DNA of 64,000 nucleotides from Moesziomyces globuligerus (taxonomy: Eukaryota > Basidiomycota > Ustilaginomycetes > Ustilaginales > Ustilaginaceae), in contig JARVLF010000014.1 in assembly GCA_030849465.1 (NCBI GenBank), positions 372,001-436,000 of the forward strand. The letters run 5' to 3'. The number at the start of each line of letters is the position of its first letter. The first letter of the stretch is position 1. The notes under the pieces are model-generated. The model was not told the DNA's origin, ran no database searches, and worked only from the letters and a program-made list of their open reading frames with translations. The position numbers were made by a program, and so were the translations under genes. This document shows, piece by piece, positions 45,736-56,696 of this stretch.

Positions 45736-48382
45736 AGCGTGTGGCGATGACGACGATGCCGATGATACCGATGATGCTGGTGATGCTGATGATGGTGGTA
45801 AAACTGAGCTTGTCGGACGGCGTTCGGGAAAGGTCCAGAAGGTTGAATCAGCGGGCCGACTGGCTGCGGGCCCTCCACACCGGAACTCGGATCCTGCTGG
45901 GCCAGTGCTTCGTTCAAGCTTGTTCATTGCTATGGTGTAACATCGTAAAACTGATTGCAAGCATGTTCAGCCCTCAATGCTCATGGCTCATGGCAACCGG
46001 CATTGCATTCAGAGAGCGCCGAAGGCACTCAAACCAGACCAGATGAAGAGGGTCTGCCGCTCTGACGATCGCCGAGAAGCTATGCAGAGTGCCAGGGGAC
46101 AGCGGCAAGGGTCCTGGGGACCTACGGAACAGAGCTGACCGGAAGGAACACCAGTGAGCGAGAGAAGAGTCCACAGTGCGACTGCTCAACCCTCGGACGT
46201 ACCTCCGCTGCAGGCACACTTGTGTAGGTGAGACGGAAACAATTGTTAGCGTATTGCCACGCCGAATGCTGTACGAGCGGCATGATATCTGATTACAAGC
46301 GAAACGCAAGGGGCGTGGGGATGCTTCTTCTTCCTGACATGCCAAACTGAAATTGATGTTTCCGAATGCGCGGGAGAAAGCCAGCAAGGTCGAAGCGCCG
46401 CAGTGATTGTTGCAATGGGCAATTCCGGTGCCATGCCTGCGGTTGACAGTTGACGGCTCGCAGTCGTCGAGCGGCTAGACGCATGCGTCGCTTTGCCTGG
46501 ACGCCTCAGCTGCTCGTCGTGGTGGTAGAGAGAGCGCCAAAGCGGAGATACATGGCTGCAATGTAGAATCGGCTGTGGAGCGCGGGACTGGATGCTGATG
46601 ATGAATTTCAAACCGCGAACGGCGAATGGTGGGCGCTTGTTGCGCGAGGTCTACAAGCACGCGGGCAGCGCTGGAAGCCCCTGATCAACGGAACACGCTG
46701 CGACCCTCTTCGAAGAAAAAAAGGGGCGCAGGAGGCAACTGCTCTGGTACTGTGATCCCTGCAACCAGCCGGCTAGACCTGCAGCGGATGTGCCGAACTT
46801 CCTGATGCCCTTGTCTTTCGTGGAACGCGACCCTCGCGGTCTGCCCTGACGATCTTGTGACGATTGATGCAGCTGAGCTGCACGTCGCTTAACCTTGCAG
46901 GAATCGTTTGGTTGCTCTTGGACTGCTTCGCCTGTGCAATTCTGATGGAGGTTGCGTGCAGTGCGCCTCTCTGGCTTTGTGGCGATATTATGGTTTCAGC
47001 CCATCAGCCCCTGCGCAGCAGTTGTTCGCACAAAGCTCGAACATCGCGGAAGTGTAAGTAAGTCACTGTATAGTACGCCAGGCGCATGCTCTAACTCGAC
47101 TCCGGTCGATGCTGTGTATTATTCTCTCGAACGAATTCCGGCGGTGAGTCCGCGGCAATCAAAGCACCAACTTATTTAGATTGGCCGGATCAAGAGCGGA
47201 TGGTGCGGCGTTGAACGGTGCGCCTGCATGCTGACCCCTTTCGACGCCAGTCCTGGCTTATTCACCGATACCTGATTTACTTCTGACCCGCAATCGACAG
47301 ACTTCTCTTTGCGTTGTAGCTAAAGTTGGGCTTGCGCTCGTGCTCACACATGGCCGCGCCTTTTCGAGACAGTGGCGGAGTGGAATCGCCATCCCAGCTG
47401 GTCTCAGCGGCTGACAGGCACGGGAAGTGCGAGTGGCACAGGGGCCGAGACTGCGGACCCTCTGATTCGATTGAGATCTGTGTGAGAAAGGCGCTAAGCG
47501 AGACACCACTCGCGACCGGCTGCGCGCCTCTCCAGACGCCGCTGTCGGTGTTTCCTAGACAAAGCGTCGGGCTGCAGACAGGCACATCACACCACTTTGT
47601 ATCGCCGCTCGCCCTCGCCCAGTACGCCACAAGGCCGCACTCGACTTATTCAGTAAACTTAGAGGATTCCTGCTGTCGGCCTCACCGAATTTTTCTCGAC
47701 TGCTGCCTGGCTCTTGGCTTCGCGCCGCCTCTTTCGGCGGAGTTGAGCAACAATCGCTTGTAGGCCGCAGCGCTTGCCCCTTGGGCACCCATCGCCTCAG
47801 CATCGCCCGAAGGCTGCTTCTGCAGTACCGCCGACCTCCACTGCCACCCCGCTGTCTCATCGCCTGATCTGCTCCGTTTGGCCGGCAGGTGCAGCGTGAA
47901 TCTCTCCGCAGCCTCCGCGAGCACGCGTATTCCGTGTGCGGTGCAAGCTCGCTCCTCCCCTGTCCTTCTTTCCGCCGCCTCTCGCTCGCCGTTCTGTGCC
48001 CTCACGCTCGACACGCCTCATCCAGCCACTGCCATCATTGCTCCGCTCCCCCTCCCCCGATCCCTCCCCCCTCTCCTCCTTCCCTCCCATCCCTGTTCTT
48101 CCTGGACCTCATCCACTTGCTCGCACCGGGATGCCCTTACTCTCCTGATCTAGCTCGCCCTCGATCGCGAGCCAAATTCCTTGCGCACCTGCTTCCATCT
48201 ACCGCCCACCATCGCCTGCGCAATCCTCGCTTCAACCATACGCATCCATCCTGGAACAAGCTGCCTCCTCGAGAACGCACAGCATCCACCTATCTCGACA
48301 CCTCTGCACGTGCAAGTACGCTGATGGTCGCTGCCGTCCTGGCTGCTAGCAATTGAAAACGTGTCCGACATCGCATCAAGGC
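45736..48382. promoter_or_regulatory. Long divergent intergenic region
   Basis: About 2.6 kb, the longest gap here. A degenerate GAT/GAC repeat lies near 45745-45800 (+ strand), just outside the chosen IBA57 start. A strongly C/T-rich stretch at about 47940-48130 (CTTCTTTCCGCCGCC, CTCCCCCTCCCCC) probably marks the transcription start region of the AhpC/TSA gene. A short ATG frame at 48324 (11 codons) sits just upstream of that gene's ATG. No other gene or RNA is recognisable. Confidence 0.45.
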
Positions 48383-51300
48383 ATGACCGTGTCATACGTT
48401 CGCTCTCCCAGCTTCTCTGCTCACAGTGCGTTCACCGACTTCCACCACGCTTCACCCCCGCAGTCCCCCATCGCTTCCTGCGCATCCACGGCAGTCTCCT
48501 CCTCACCGGTTCTCGGGCAACTCTCTCCTCGCGGCTCACTGCCTGCTTCAGCCGCCTCGGCCCCGGCTCCGGCTCCGGCTGCCTCGGCTTCGGACTCGGT
48601 GGCTCAGCAAGCTCGACAGCTGCCCAACTCAATCTCTCTACCAGCTGGTCTTAGCATAGGTGTCGACCCATCCAGCATCGTTATCCCTAACGAACGCATG
48701 GAAGCAGGTCTGAGCCTCCGGAGAAGCCCCCTTCTGCTTGGATCTGATTTCCCAGTCGAGCCACGCACCCCTGAATTCGACGCAATCCGTACTTCCGAAA
48801 CCTCGCATTCTTCCGAGGATCTCGTGCCGGTCGACGTCGCATACGAGACCGCCTTCACAGGCGATATCGACCTTCACGAGCGCTTTGTCTATCGACGCCC
48901 CTACGTCGACCGTGCCTCTCCGCATAACAAGCGCCGCAGCCAGCTCATTCTAGAGCAGAAATTCATCCAGCATCGCTCCGCCGCCGTTGCAGCAATCTCC
49001 GTCGGCACCGAAGGCGACTGGTCGCACAGTACTTCCGCCGCTTCCGCTCGCCCGCTCGCATCCCGACGACCGGGAACCGCGCCAATTCGTGCTCCAGCCT
49101 CGCCTCACACGCCCGACTCGGCTCCCTCTCACCTCGACTTTGCGACCAAGTCTCCTCCTTCCGCAGGACGCCTCCGTGAGCTTACCATCGGTGCAGCAGC
49201 TCAGCCCGCCTCTAAGCGCGCCTCGTGGACTCGGCGTACACGCGAATTCGAGGCTCTCAGCGATTCGCACCACTCGGCCAACTCGAGTTTCCTCGAAGCA
49301 CCACTGCCGGCTCAGTCTTCCACTGCCACGTCGCGGCGTCACAGCAGCTTCCTAACCGGTGACTATCGCACAGCAACCTTGATGCCCATCTTTGCTAGCA
49401 AGAGCTTTGACATACCCTCGCCGCGTGCAGAGAAGCGCCGAAGCGATATCGTACAGCTGCGCACTTCGACGGACACCGACTTGACCAAATCTCCCACGCC
49501 ATCATCGCCGCAACTGACGTCGTTCTCGGCCTCCAAGCGCGACTCGATGCTGTCAACCAACTCGTCTGCGACCTCATCATCCAAGGGCGAGGGTCGTTTC
49601 GCCGAGAATGTCGAGTTCGAACGCGACGACGCGCAACACCAAGCTCAGAGCTCGGCCTCGTCTGGATGTGGAGATGACGACACTGTTGCCAGCAAAGTGC
49701 CTCTCGCACAGTATCAAGCCGGCAAGGATGCGCCAAAGTTGGCTGAGGTGTTCGCCACTCCTCGATCCAGCGCAGAGCTCGAGAAGGCTGCACGCCTCGA
49801 CAACGCGTCCCACCACGCGAGTCGCGCAGAAGCAGACCCGGCTCAAGCTCCGCGGGCAAATTTGGAAGAGGACGGAACATCCGATCAATCTCCGGCGGCT
49901 CAGCTGAGCCAAAGCTTCGGCCCGGATGCTCACTCGGAGCTTTTGCCGGCGCCTGCCATCGCAGCTTCGATGTTCGACCCAGTTGAGACTGCGGTGGTCC
50001 CACCCACTCCACCTGAGCCTACCTGGAATCCAAGCAACCCTGAATCGCTTTCTCCGACTAGCAGCCCTTCCAAGACCTTCCGCAGTCTTGACGCTGTCGG
50101 CGAATCCCCGCGCACCCGACTGAATCGCTCCCAGACCTCGGTCGAGGGCAAATCGAATGCCAGTAGTCCAGCCAGCCCCTTTGGAACGCTCACCATCCCC
50201 AATGGCAAAGCAAGCGAAAACAGTCTCACCAACGGTGGCAGGCGAGGCAGTTCAACTTCGGTCGCTTCGGCAGCCAGTTCCACCTCGACCTACCGTATCC
50301 GCCGAAAGCCGGTTCCATCCGACGCCGACTCGGAGTTCTCTCACCTCTCCCCTCAGCCGAGCCCAGCGCAGCAAGAAGTCGCTCTGCCGGCCACCGAAGA
50401 GGAGGGCCCACGCATGATCCAGCACGCACGCACTCCTAGCGGCTCGGACTTTATGCGCAAGGCGCAGGAAGCCGCGCAGGACCACATGCGGGAGAGGAAG
50501 GACGCCGACAGGCGTTCAAACCCCATTCCTCCGCCGAAGAAGAGCTCCAAACGGCCCAGCACCGCCCTGGCGGCCACACCTGCTCCGTCACTGAAGGCCG
50601 GACTCGGGCTCGGAAGGCAGCCCTACTCGAGCGCATCCGTTCGCGATCTCAAGAATGGCGAAGACAGCCTTACTATTCCTGCTCCTAGCTCCGCCGCAGA
50701 TGGGCCCACGCAAAGCGCTTCCCGCCCGGCGTCGCGAGCTACGATCAGAAGGCCTACGACCGCGCCCGTCGGCTCTGCTGGTCAGTTCCGATTTGCTAGC
50801 GATGCGACGCAGAAGTCGGTAATGGAAGTTGAGGGTCTGCACTTTGTGCTCGGCAAGGGGGATGCTGGCAAAGGCAAGGCCCTGCAGGACGACTCCTCCC
50901 CATCGATCCCCAACGCGGTCCGCTTCTTGCAGCATCAGCGAGCCGGCAGCAACGGAGGCGATACAGCGAGTGTTGCCAACGGCTCGCTGCTGGAATCCAG
51001 ACGCAAGTCGGTCAGCACTCGCGATTCGCGCAGATCCGACAGCGTCAGTGCCAAGTCCGGCAGTCTCCAGGCACCGTCCAAGGAAAGCGACAGCGGTGCC
51101 AAGGCGAACCACTTCGCGGGCGGCTGGGGCCTGGAAGAGGAGCTCAAGATCGTTGATCGAGTCCGCGACTCGAAGGGATCGACGCAAAGTGCTGCGGGTG
51201 CCAAAGCGCGGCTCTCGATGGACAGGTCGAAGAAGCTACCTGAACTTTCGGCTAAGCCGAGCTTCAAGAACACCATGCTCGAAAACATCATCAACGAGGA

Positions 51301-53431
51301 CGAGTCCGACGAGGTCAAGGCGGCCGCAAGGGAGGCAGGCATCCCAGAAGGATCGTATGCCATCCATCCGCCATCGATGCTGCAGCTGTTCGAAGCGTCG
51401 CAATGCCTCGTGTACGACCAGTCGGGCAAGGAGGTCATCTTCGGCGATCTGTTCAAGAAGCGCAGAACGCTGGTCTGCTTTCTTCGTCACTGGTGGTGCG
51501 GTTTCTGTCAACAGTTTGCCATGTCGATCCGTCACATCGACCCATTGCCGCTGAAGAAGGCCAACATGGACTTCGTCATCGTGGGTCAAGGAGACTGGCA
51601 CGTGATCAAGGCGTACCGCGAGGTGATGCAGGTGCCTTATCCAATGTTTGCGGATCCTAAACGCAACGTCTACCGCGCACTTGGCATGACGCTGCGCACC
51701 AACGATGCGAACCCGGTCTGCGCTCGACCCGACTATGCGAGCATGGGCATGACCAAGGGCATCTTGGTTGCCATCAAGAAGGGGCTCTTCGACATGCCGA
51801 TCCGCAATCCGGGTGACATGAAGCTGCTCGGAGGCGATTTCATTCTCGGACCGGGTCTGCAGTGCTCTTTCACGCACCGCATGACCACCGCTGACGGTCA
51901 CATGGACATTCCTAGAATCCTTGCACAGGCCGGCTGCGATTTGTCGCTCAAGACACCCAAGCCGCTCTACACGGTGGACGAGAAGGAGGCACGCGCTGCC
52001 ATGTTGGCCGGCGGCAACCAGAATGGCCGGCAGACTCGATCTTTGGGCCGATCCCGCGGCAAGAAGTCGAAAAAGCCGGATGTCGCCGGGCCGGACAGCA
52101 GCTTTGGCAGTGCCGCTGGTGCAGCAGCAGTGCCTGGTTCGAACGCACCTGGCAACGCCAGTTCTCGCTTGGCCAGGCCGAGCCTGTGGGGCCGCTTCCC
52201 CGGTCGATTCAGCAAATCCCAGGCGTCGCTGCCGTTGTCAGAGTCGATGGCGGATCTGAGCTCGGACTTTGGGCCTGCGCGCGGTCTCAGCGCAGGTCCG
52301 CGTTCGGCGTCGGCAATGCGAAAGATCTCGTACGACGGCCGCGTGCGCGAGTCGTTCGAGACGCAACAGACCGACATCGAGTTCGAGTCGCGCGCCACTT
52401 CAATCGACACACGTGGCCGCCCCAGCGATGTTTCGGCGCCGGCAGGCCTCATGTCGCTAAACAAAGCGCAATCCATGTCGGATCTGCGAAAGCGGTTCGA
52501 ATTGAGCACGGGATTGCGAAGCAAATCGCGCCAGGATGCATCGACGGCAAAAGCATCGCTCGAGAGTCACCTGACAGGGCCGCGCAAGGGGACAAGCAAC
52601 CTGCACCGCAACGTGTCGACCAAGTCGCTGCGCGCGGAGGAGGGCAGTGGTGCTGTGACGCCCACCGCGACCTCGCGACCAACGACGGCAGAGGCGACGT
52701 CGGCGTCCAAAGACAAAGCTCCCCAGTCTGCGTCAAAGCAGCTTTCCATCTTCCGGAGCAAGGCGACCGCGAAGCCGGACGACAAGCCGCATCCGACCCC
52801 GACGGGTCTCGGCATCGCAGCTGTTGAGGACGGAATGGCGGACATGTCGCTCGCTGCAGAAGACAAGACTGCCAGCGACGATGAGGCTACGACTCCGAAC
52901 AAGGCCATTCCCATGGCGGCCGATCTGGCAGCCCCGGGCAGCTTCCTGATGGACCTGGACGTGTATGACTCGCTGTCACGCCAGCCGTCGCAGAAGTACT
53001 ACGGCAAGGCGAAGACGAACGGAAACGGCAGGCTGGACACGGTAGTTGCTATCGATGGACTGTCTCCAAGCCAGTTCAGCGATGGTGGATTCGGCCAAGA
53101 GGCTGCGGATGCCGACAGCGACACGGAGCCCTCGATGTCGGCGGGACCATCGCCGCAGCGCTCGCAGAGAACGACGGCGAGTAGCAGTTCTGGTAGTCTC
53201 GGACCGAGCGCGAGCGCGAGCTTCTTCAGCTTCAGTACATTCCGCGGCAAGACGAATCTGGAACACCTGCCCGAAGAGGCGGACGAAGAGGACAGCGATG
53301 CGCACTCACCCGGTGCGAGCCGCCACAGGAGCCAGGACGAGGGAGACGAGGAGGAGGACGATGACGACGACGAGTCAGAAGAGAACGACGAGCCGATCCA
53401 GTTCGAGGATGGCCGCTCGGGCGTCTTCTGA
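48383..53431 (+). CDS. Giant disordered protein with an AhpC/TSA-like thioredoxin fold
   Basis: A 1682-residue protein. The first 980 residues and the last 450 are Ser/Pro/Ala-rich and probably unfolded. In between, about 995-1200, is a thioredoxin-fold domain of the AhpC/TSA-type antioxidant group (PRXL2/AAED1-like): CLVYDQSGKEVIFGDLF, TLVCFLRHWWCGFCQQFAMS with a C-x-x-C pair near 1038-1041, FVIVGQGDW, then VPYPMFADPKRNVYRALGM and a final GDFILGPGLQCSFTHRM. The Cys pair suggests redox activity. The tail ends in a strongly acidic run (DEEEDDDDDESEEND). The frame opens at a TTG ten codons earlier, but the ATG at 48383 is the first proper start. Ser-rich flanks carry many basophilic and Ser-Pro sites. 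A role in signalling or cell polarity is possible but unsupported. No introns in 5 kb. Confidence 0.85.
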   Translation: MTVSYVRSPSFSAHSAFTDFHHASPPQSPIASCASTAVSSSPVLGQLSPRGSLPASAASAPAPAPAASASDSVAQQARQLPNSISLPAGLSIGVDPSSIVIPNERMEAGLSLRRSPLLLGSDFPVEPRTPEFDAIRTSETSHSSEDLVPVDVAYETAFTGDIDLHERFVYRRPYVDRASPHNKRRSQLILEQKFIQHRSAAVAAISVGTEGDWSHSTSAASARPLASRRPGTAPIRAPASPHTPDSAPSHLDFATKSPPSAGRLRELTIGAAAQPASKRASWTRRTREFEALSDSHHSANSSFLEAPLPAQSSTATSRRHSSFLTGDYRTATLMPIFASKSFDIPSPRAEKRRSDIVQLRTSTDTDLTKSPTPSSPQLTSFSASKRDSMLSTNSSATSSSKGEGRFAENVEFERDDAQHQAQSSASSGCGDDDTVASKVPLAQYQAGKDAPKLAEVFATPRSSAELEKAARLDNASHHASRAEADPAQAPRANLEEDGTSDQSPAAQLSQSFGPDAHSELLPAPAIAASMFDPVETAVVPPTPPEPTWNPSNPESLSPTSSPSKTFRSLDAVGESPRTRLNRSQTSVEGKSNASSPASPFGTLTIPNGKASENSLTNGGRRGSSTSVASAASSTSTYRIRRKPVPSDADSEFSHLSPQPSPAQQEVALPATEEEGPRMIQHARTPSGSDFMRKAQEAAQDHMRERKDADRRSNPIPPPKKSSKRPSTALAATPAPSLKAGLGLGRQPYSSASVRDLKNGEDSLTIPAPSSAADGPTQSASRPASRATIRRPTTAPVGSAGQFRFASDATQKSVMEVEGLHFVLGKGDAGKGKALQDDSSPSIPNAVRFLQHQRAGSNGGDTASVANGSLLESRRKSVSTRDSRRSDSVSAKSGSLQAPSKESDSGAKANHFAGGWGLEEELKIVDRVRDSKGSTQSAAGAKARLSMDRSKKLPELSAKPSFKNTMLENIINEDESDEVKAAAREAGIPEGSYAIHPPSMLQLFEASQCLVYDQSGKEVIFGDLFKKRRTLVCFLRHWWCGFCQQFAMSIRHIDPLPLKKANMDFVIVGQGDWHVIKAYREVMQVPYPMFADPKRNVYRALGMTLRTNDANPVCARPDYASMGMTKGILVAIKKGLFDMPIRNPGDMKLLGGDFILGPGLQCSFTHRMTTADGHMDIPRILAQAGCDLSLKTPKPLYTVDEKEARAAMLAGGNQNGRQTRSLGRSRGKKSKKPDVAGPDSSFGSAAGAAAVPGSNAPGNASSRLARPSLWGRFPGRFSKSQASLPLSESMADLSSDFGPARGLSAGPRSASAMRKISYDGRVRESFETQQTDIEFESRATSIDTRGRPSDVSAPAGLMSLNKAQSMSDLRKRFELSTGLRSKSRQDASTAKASLESHLTGPRKGTSNLHRNVSTKSLRAEEGSGAVTPTATSRPTTAEATSASKDKAPQSASKQLSIFRSKATAKPDDKPHPTPTGLGIAAVEDGMADMSLAAEDKTASDDEATTPNKAIPMAADLAAPGSFLMDLDVYDSLSRQPSQKYYGKAKTNGNGRLDTVVAIDGLSPSQFSDGGFGQEAADADSDTEPSMSAGPSPQRSQRTTASSSSGSLGPSASASFFSFSTFRGKTNLEHLPEEADEEDSDAHSPGASRHRSQDEGDEEEDDDDDESEENDEPIQFEDGRSGVF

Positions 53432-54437
53432 GCGTGCGCTCGTCAAAGATGGATCGTATGCTATCACGTATGCGGACGTTGGCATCCGCACCAGGCGGTG
53501 TCCGTGTACTTCTGTAATGCCTCAGCTGCGCTATGCTTTAATCCAAGTCCCTCAATAAGAGAGTCGATGCTATATTTAGGTGGTTGAGTGGCTGGAGCAG
53601 GTGGTTCTTGGCAACGTGGCGAGGACTTTGCAGAAACTTCAGCGGGGTGCAGGTTTGCGAAGGGGTGCAAGCAAACGGTTCTGTCCGAGGACGGAAAGTG
53701 TTGGTCTCAGTTCGGACGCGTCGGAGGTTGGAAAGCACAGCCTGGACGCGAGAGGGGTAAGGGTAGCACGGGAGCAGAGGACGGGACTGACAGAAGTTTC
53801 AATGCACGACGAGCATGCTCGGAATCTTGGCACATGCGTGTTCCATGCACGCCAACCGAGCTGGCTGCTGTATCTTGCTGGCACAAGTCCGGAACACGAC
53901 GAGACGGCCACATACGCTGGTGCTTCCAGGCAATCCTTTGGGTGAGCGTGCACTAGATAGCGTCGGGACGGCGCAGGGTATGAGTGAATGCTAGTGAGAT
54001 TAAGTACTGTAACTCAGAGATGGTTCGGGCCTGCATGAGGTGAAGCGACAGGATGCATGCCGTGTCGGATAGCCCGCTGGGCTCGCTTGCATGCGTCAAG
54101 ATTGCATCTGTACAGGATCGGATCCTCCGCGCTCGGATCCCGACCGATGGCAGTGCTCAGGCCCGCATACTTTCCTGCAGGGCTTGTTGCCTCGACCTCT
54201 CAAAGCAACACAGGGGAAGCGACGGTGTCTTGCCGCCCCACGCAAACCGCCGTTACTGCCTCGCTTTCATGTCGTGACAGCGCTCACCCTCACGCACGCC
54301 CACCCACTGTGCAGCAACCGTCAGACTTTGCTGGCCCCCACCGGCCCTGCGGCTGACATCCTCCGTTTCACCGCTCACAGCCTCGCTTCGCACCTCCATC
54401 TCGACCTGTTCTCTGGCACGGAAACACATCGACAGCC
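53432..54437. other. Intergenic region before the LtrA-family gene
   Basis: About 1 kb between same-strand genes. It holds the 3' end of the AhpC/TSA gene and the promoter of the next. Two overlapping plus-strand frames near 53580-53956 conflict with each other and lack family features. No TATA-like site or RNA gene seen. Confidence 0.45.
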
Positions 54438-56696
54438 ATGTCGGGATTTCATCGGCCCTTCCGTGCGCCACACTCTGCCAACACACCGTATGAGACGGCG
54501 ATACACGACGAGCCCGAAGTCATCGACCCCAACCTCTACGGTCCTTTTGGTCATCGATACCACGAGAGCGCCGTCGACATCCCGGACCACGACGATGCAC
54601 ATCACGGCGCGTCTCCGTCTGACGGGACTTGGCATGAGGTCGAGACCACGGAGCAGCATCGTCGCCTCCACCACAACAAGGACCAGGCCCAGCCCCTGGA
54701 TCCACTGCTTCAGACAGCTATTCCGCTCGAGCACATGTCGAGGACGCATTCGGCTGCGCCGTCGTCCTCAGCCGCCAGTCAGCGAGGCTTCGTGACGCAC
54801 GCGGCTCCCATGGCCATCGACTTCACCCAAGACAGCCGGTACACGGTGGTCTCTAGCGTCGAGAAGCCTTCGTCGGGTGATCCGTCGCAGATCGGACAGA
54901 CACATCTCAGGCGCAGGTCTAAGGGCTTCACCGAGCACTCGCGAGGCGGCAGCCTCTTCGACCTTGCACACGGCAGGGAGAAGGGCAAGGCATCTAACAG
55001 GCCGCACATTGAGGAGCATGGCGAGGACCTTCCCATTACCTTCCGCCACCTCATCAAGCGGCCCGTCATTCGTCAATGGCTTTACGGCAACAAGCTCTAC
55101 CGCGAAAAGGACGAGCGCAAAGCCTCCCAGTTTGAACTCGTCTTCGACCTCATCTTCGTCGCCGTCGTCAACGGTCTCGGGCATGCCACCGCCGAGAGCA
55201 GCTCGGCGATCAACGTGCTCAAGTTCGTCCTGTCCTTCTGGCCGTGCTTCTCGCTGTGGACTGATGTGCGCCTCTTCCTCAACACCAGCGGCACGGACGA
55301 CATGCTCGAGCGCCTGCTTCTGCTGGGCTGGATGATCCTCCTCGGTGGGTACTGCGCCAATGTCTCGGGAGTTGAAATAATCAAGGCTACACCGGAGCTG
55401 CTGGCCCTGCTGCACAGTGAGGAGGCCGAAGGAGATGCTCCCGCCCAGCTCAATGCACACGGCCTCGCCGCCGAGATAAAGTCCATCTTCCGCCGTGCAG
55501 GTGGCGCAGAGGCGGCAGGGGGTGAGGAGGTCAAGCTTGCCGTGCCCGCCTTTGGCGGGTATTGGTTCACGGAGGGGTATAATCGGGCCATCCATGCGGC
55601 GATCGGATTCTTCCTCGTCTCCAAGCTCTGGCGACTCGGTATCTACCTCTACTATGGCTTCTGCCTGCCCAAGTTCCGCAAGGCGCTCTGGCTGAATGCG
55701 CTCGCCATGTCTGTGATCGCGGCGATCTACATCCCCATCACGCTCACCGACAGCCCGCTGCTCATCCTCGTCCTCATGTGCACGGGCATCCTCGTCGAGC
55801 TTCTACGCGCCTACATCGTGGCAGCGGCGATCAAGCTCTTCCACGGTCGATCGAAGCGTACGGGCAACCATATGTTCATCCCCGCCCAGTCGCACGAGCA
55901 TTCGATCGAACGCTACGTTCTCTTTGTTATTCTCATCGTCGGCGAGTCGATCATCAGCAGCAACTTCATCGCAAAGCCAGGCACCTTTGGGCTCAATCAC
56001 GAGTTCGGACGCATGGCGCTCGGCATCACCATCAGCGTGCTCGTCATCTGGATCTACTACGACGCCGACGGCAGCCGCGTCTACCAGCATGCGCTCCGCC
56101 GCAACTCGTTTACGAGCATCACCTTCGGCCACATCCACTACCCGCTCACCGCCTCGCTCATCCTCATGGCCGCATCCCTCTCGGCGCTCATCTCCAACAC
56201 CAAGATCAAGGGCGGTTACGTTTGGTACTTTGGCGGCTCCATGTCGTGCATCATGCTCTGCCTCGGCCTCATCGGCATGATGCATCGCAATCTCGACGTC
56301 TATGGCTCGACACTTGTGCCGCGCTCGGCTCGCATCTCTGTTCGCTTCCTCGCCACCATCGGGTTTGCCCTCCTCCCACTAAAGACCAATTGGAAGTCGC
56401 TCAACCTCCTCGCCGTCGTCGCCGCTAGTCTGGTGGGCATCGTGCTCTTCGAGACCTTGGGCAAGATCGGCGCAGTAGGTCGCAGATTCGACGCAGACAA
56501 GAGCCGCGAGCTCTACGCAGATATGGACGCCCACGGCCAGAAGAAGCTCAAACTCGACAGAAGGGCTAGCTGGCATCCCTTCGACGACCTTACCGCTGGC
56601 GAAAAGGGAGAGGAGGACGTCGGCATCGAGTCCGAGATCGGCCATCTCGAAGAAAAGGACCTCACCCACGGACAGCGCTGGGCCTACGCTGCTTGA
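54438..56696 (+). CDS. LtrA-family multi-pass membrane protein
   Basis: A 752-residue membrane protein of the 'low temperature requirement A' family, named from bacteria and common in fungi. The family signature, FELVFDLIFVAVVNGLGHA, starts near residue 230. About ten to twelve hydrophobic segments follow, among them NVLKFVLSFWPCFSLW, LLLLGWMILLGGYCA, LLILVLMCTGILVELL, YVLFVILIVGESII, MALGITISVLVIWIYY and YVWYFGGSMSCIMLCLGLIGM. The GES in VILIVGESI is the other block typical of the family. The N-terminal 190 residues are polar and probably cytosolic; the last 60 residues are charged. An unusual loop (about 315-380) with AEGDAPAQLNAHGL separates the third and fourth helices. Function in fungi is unknown. 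No signal peptide; location (plasma membrane or internal) cannot be decided. Confidence 0.82.
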   Translation: MSGFHRPFRAPHSANTPYETAIHDEPEVIDPNLYGPFGHRYHESAVDIPDHDDAHHGASPSDGTWHEVETTEQHRRLHHNKDQAQPLDPLLQTAIPLEHMSRTHSAAPSSSAASQRGFVTHAAPMAIDFTQDSRYTVVSSVEKPSSGDPSQIGQTHLRRRSKGFTEHSRGGSLFDLAHGREKGKASNRPHIEEHGEDLPITFRHLIKRPVIRQWLYGNKLYREKDERKASQFELVFDLIFVAVVNGLGHATAESSSAINVLKFVLSFWPCFSLWTDVRLFLNTSGTDDMLERLLLLGWMILLGGYCANVSGVEIIKATPELLALLHSEEAEGDAPAQLNAHGLAAEIKSIFRRAGGAEAAGGEEVKLAVPAFGGYWFTEGYNRAIHAAIGFFLVSKLWRLGIYLYYGFCLPKFRKALWLNALAMSVIAAIYIPITLTDSPLLILVLMCTGILVELLRAYIVAAAIKLFHGRSKRTGNHMFIPAQSHEHSIERYVLFVILIVGESIISSNFIAKPGTFGLNHEFGRMALGITISVLVIWIYYDADGSRVYQHALRRNSFTSITFGHIHYPLTASLILMAASLSALISNTKIKGGYVWYFGGSMSCIMLCLGLIGMMHRNLDVYGSTLVPRSARISVRFLATIGFALLPLKTNWKSLNLLAVVAASLVGIVLFETLGKIGAVGRRFDADKSRELYADMDAHGQKKLKLDRRASWHPFDDLTAGEKGEEDVGIESEIGHLEEKDLTHGQRWAYAA

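Noticed and set aside
53580..53956. Two overlapping plus-strand frames of about 120 codons after the AhpC/TSA gene
   Set aside because: They compete for the same bases, have no family features, and lie in a probable 3' region and promoter.
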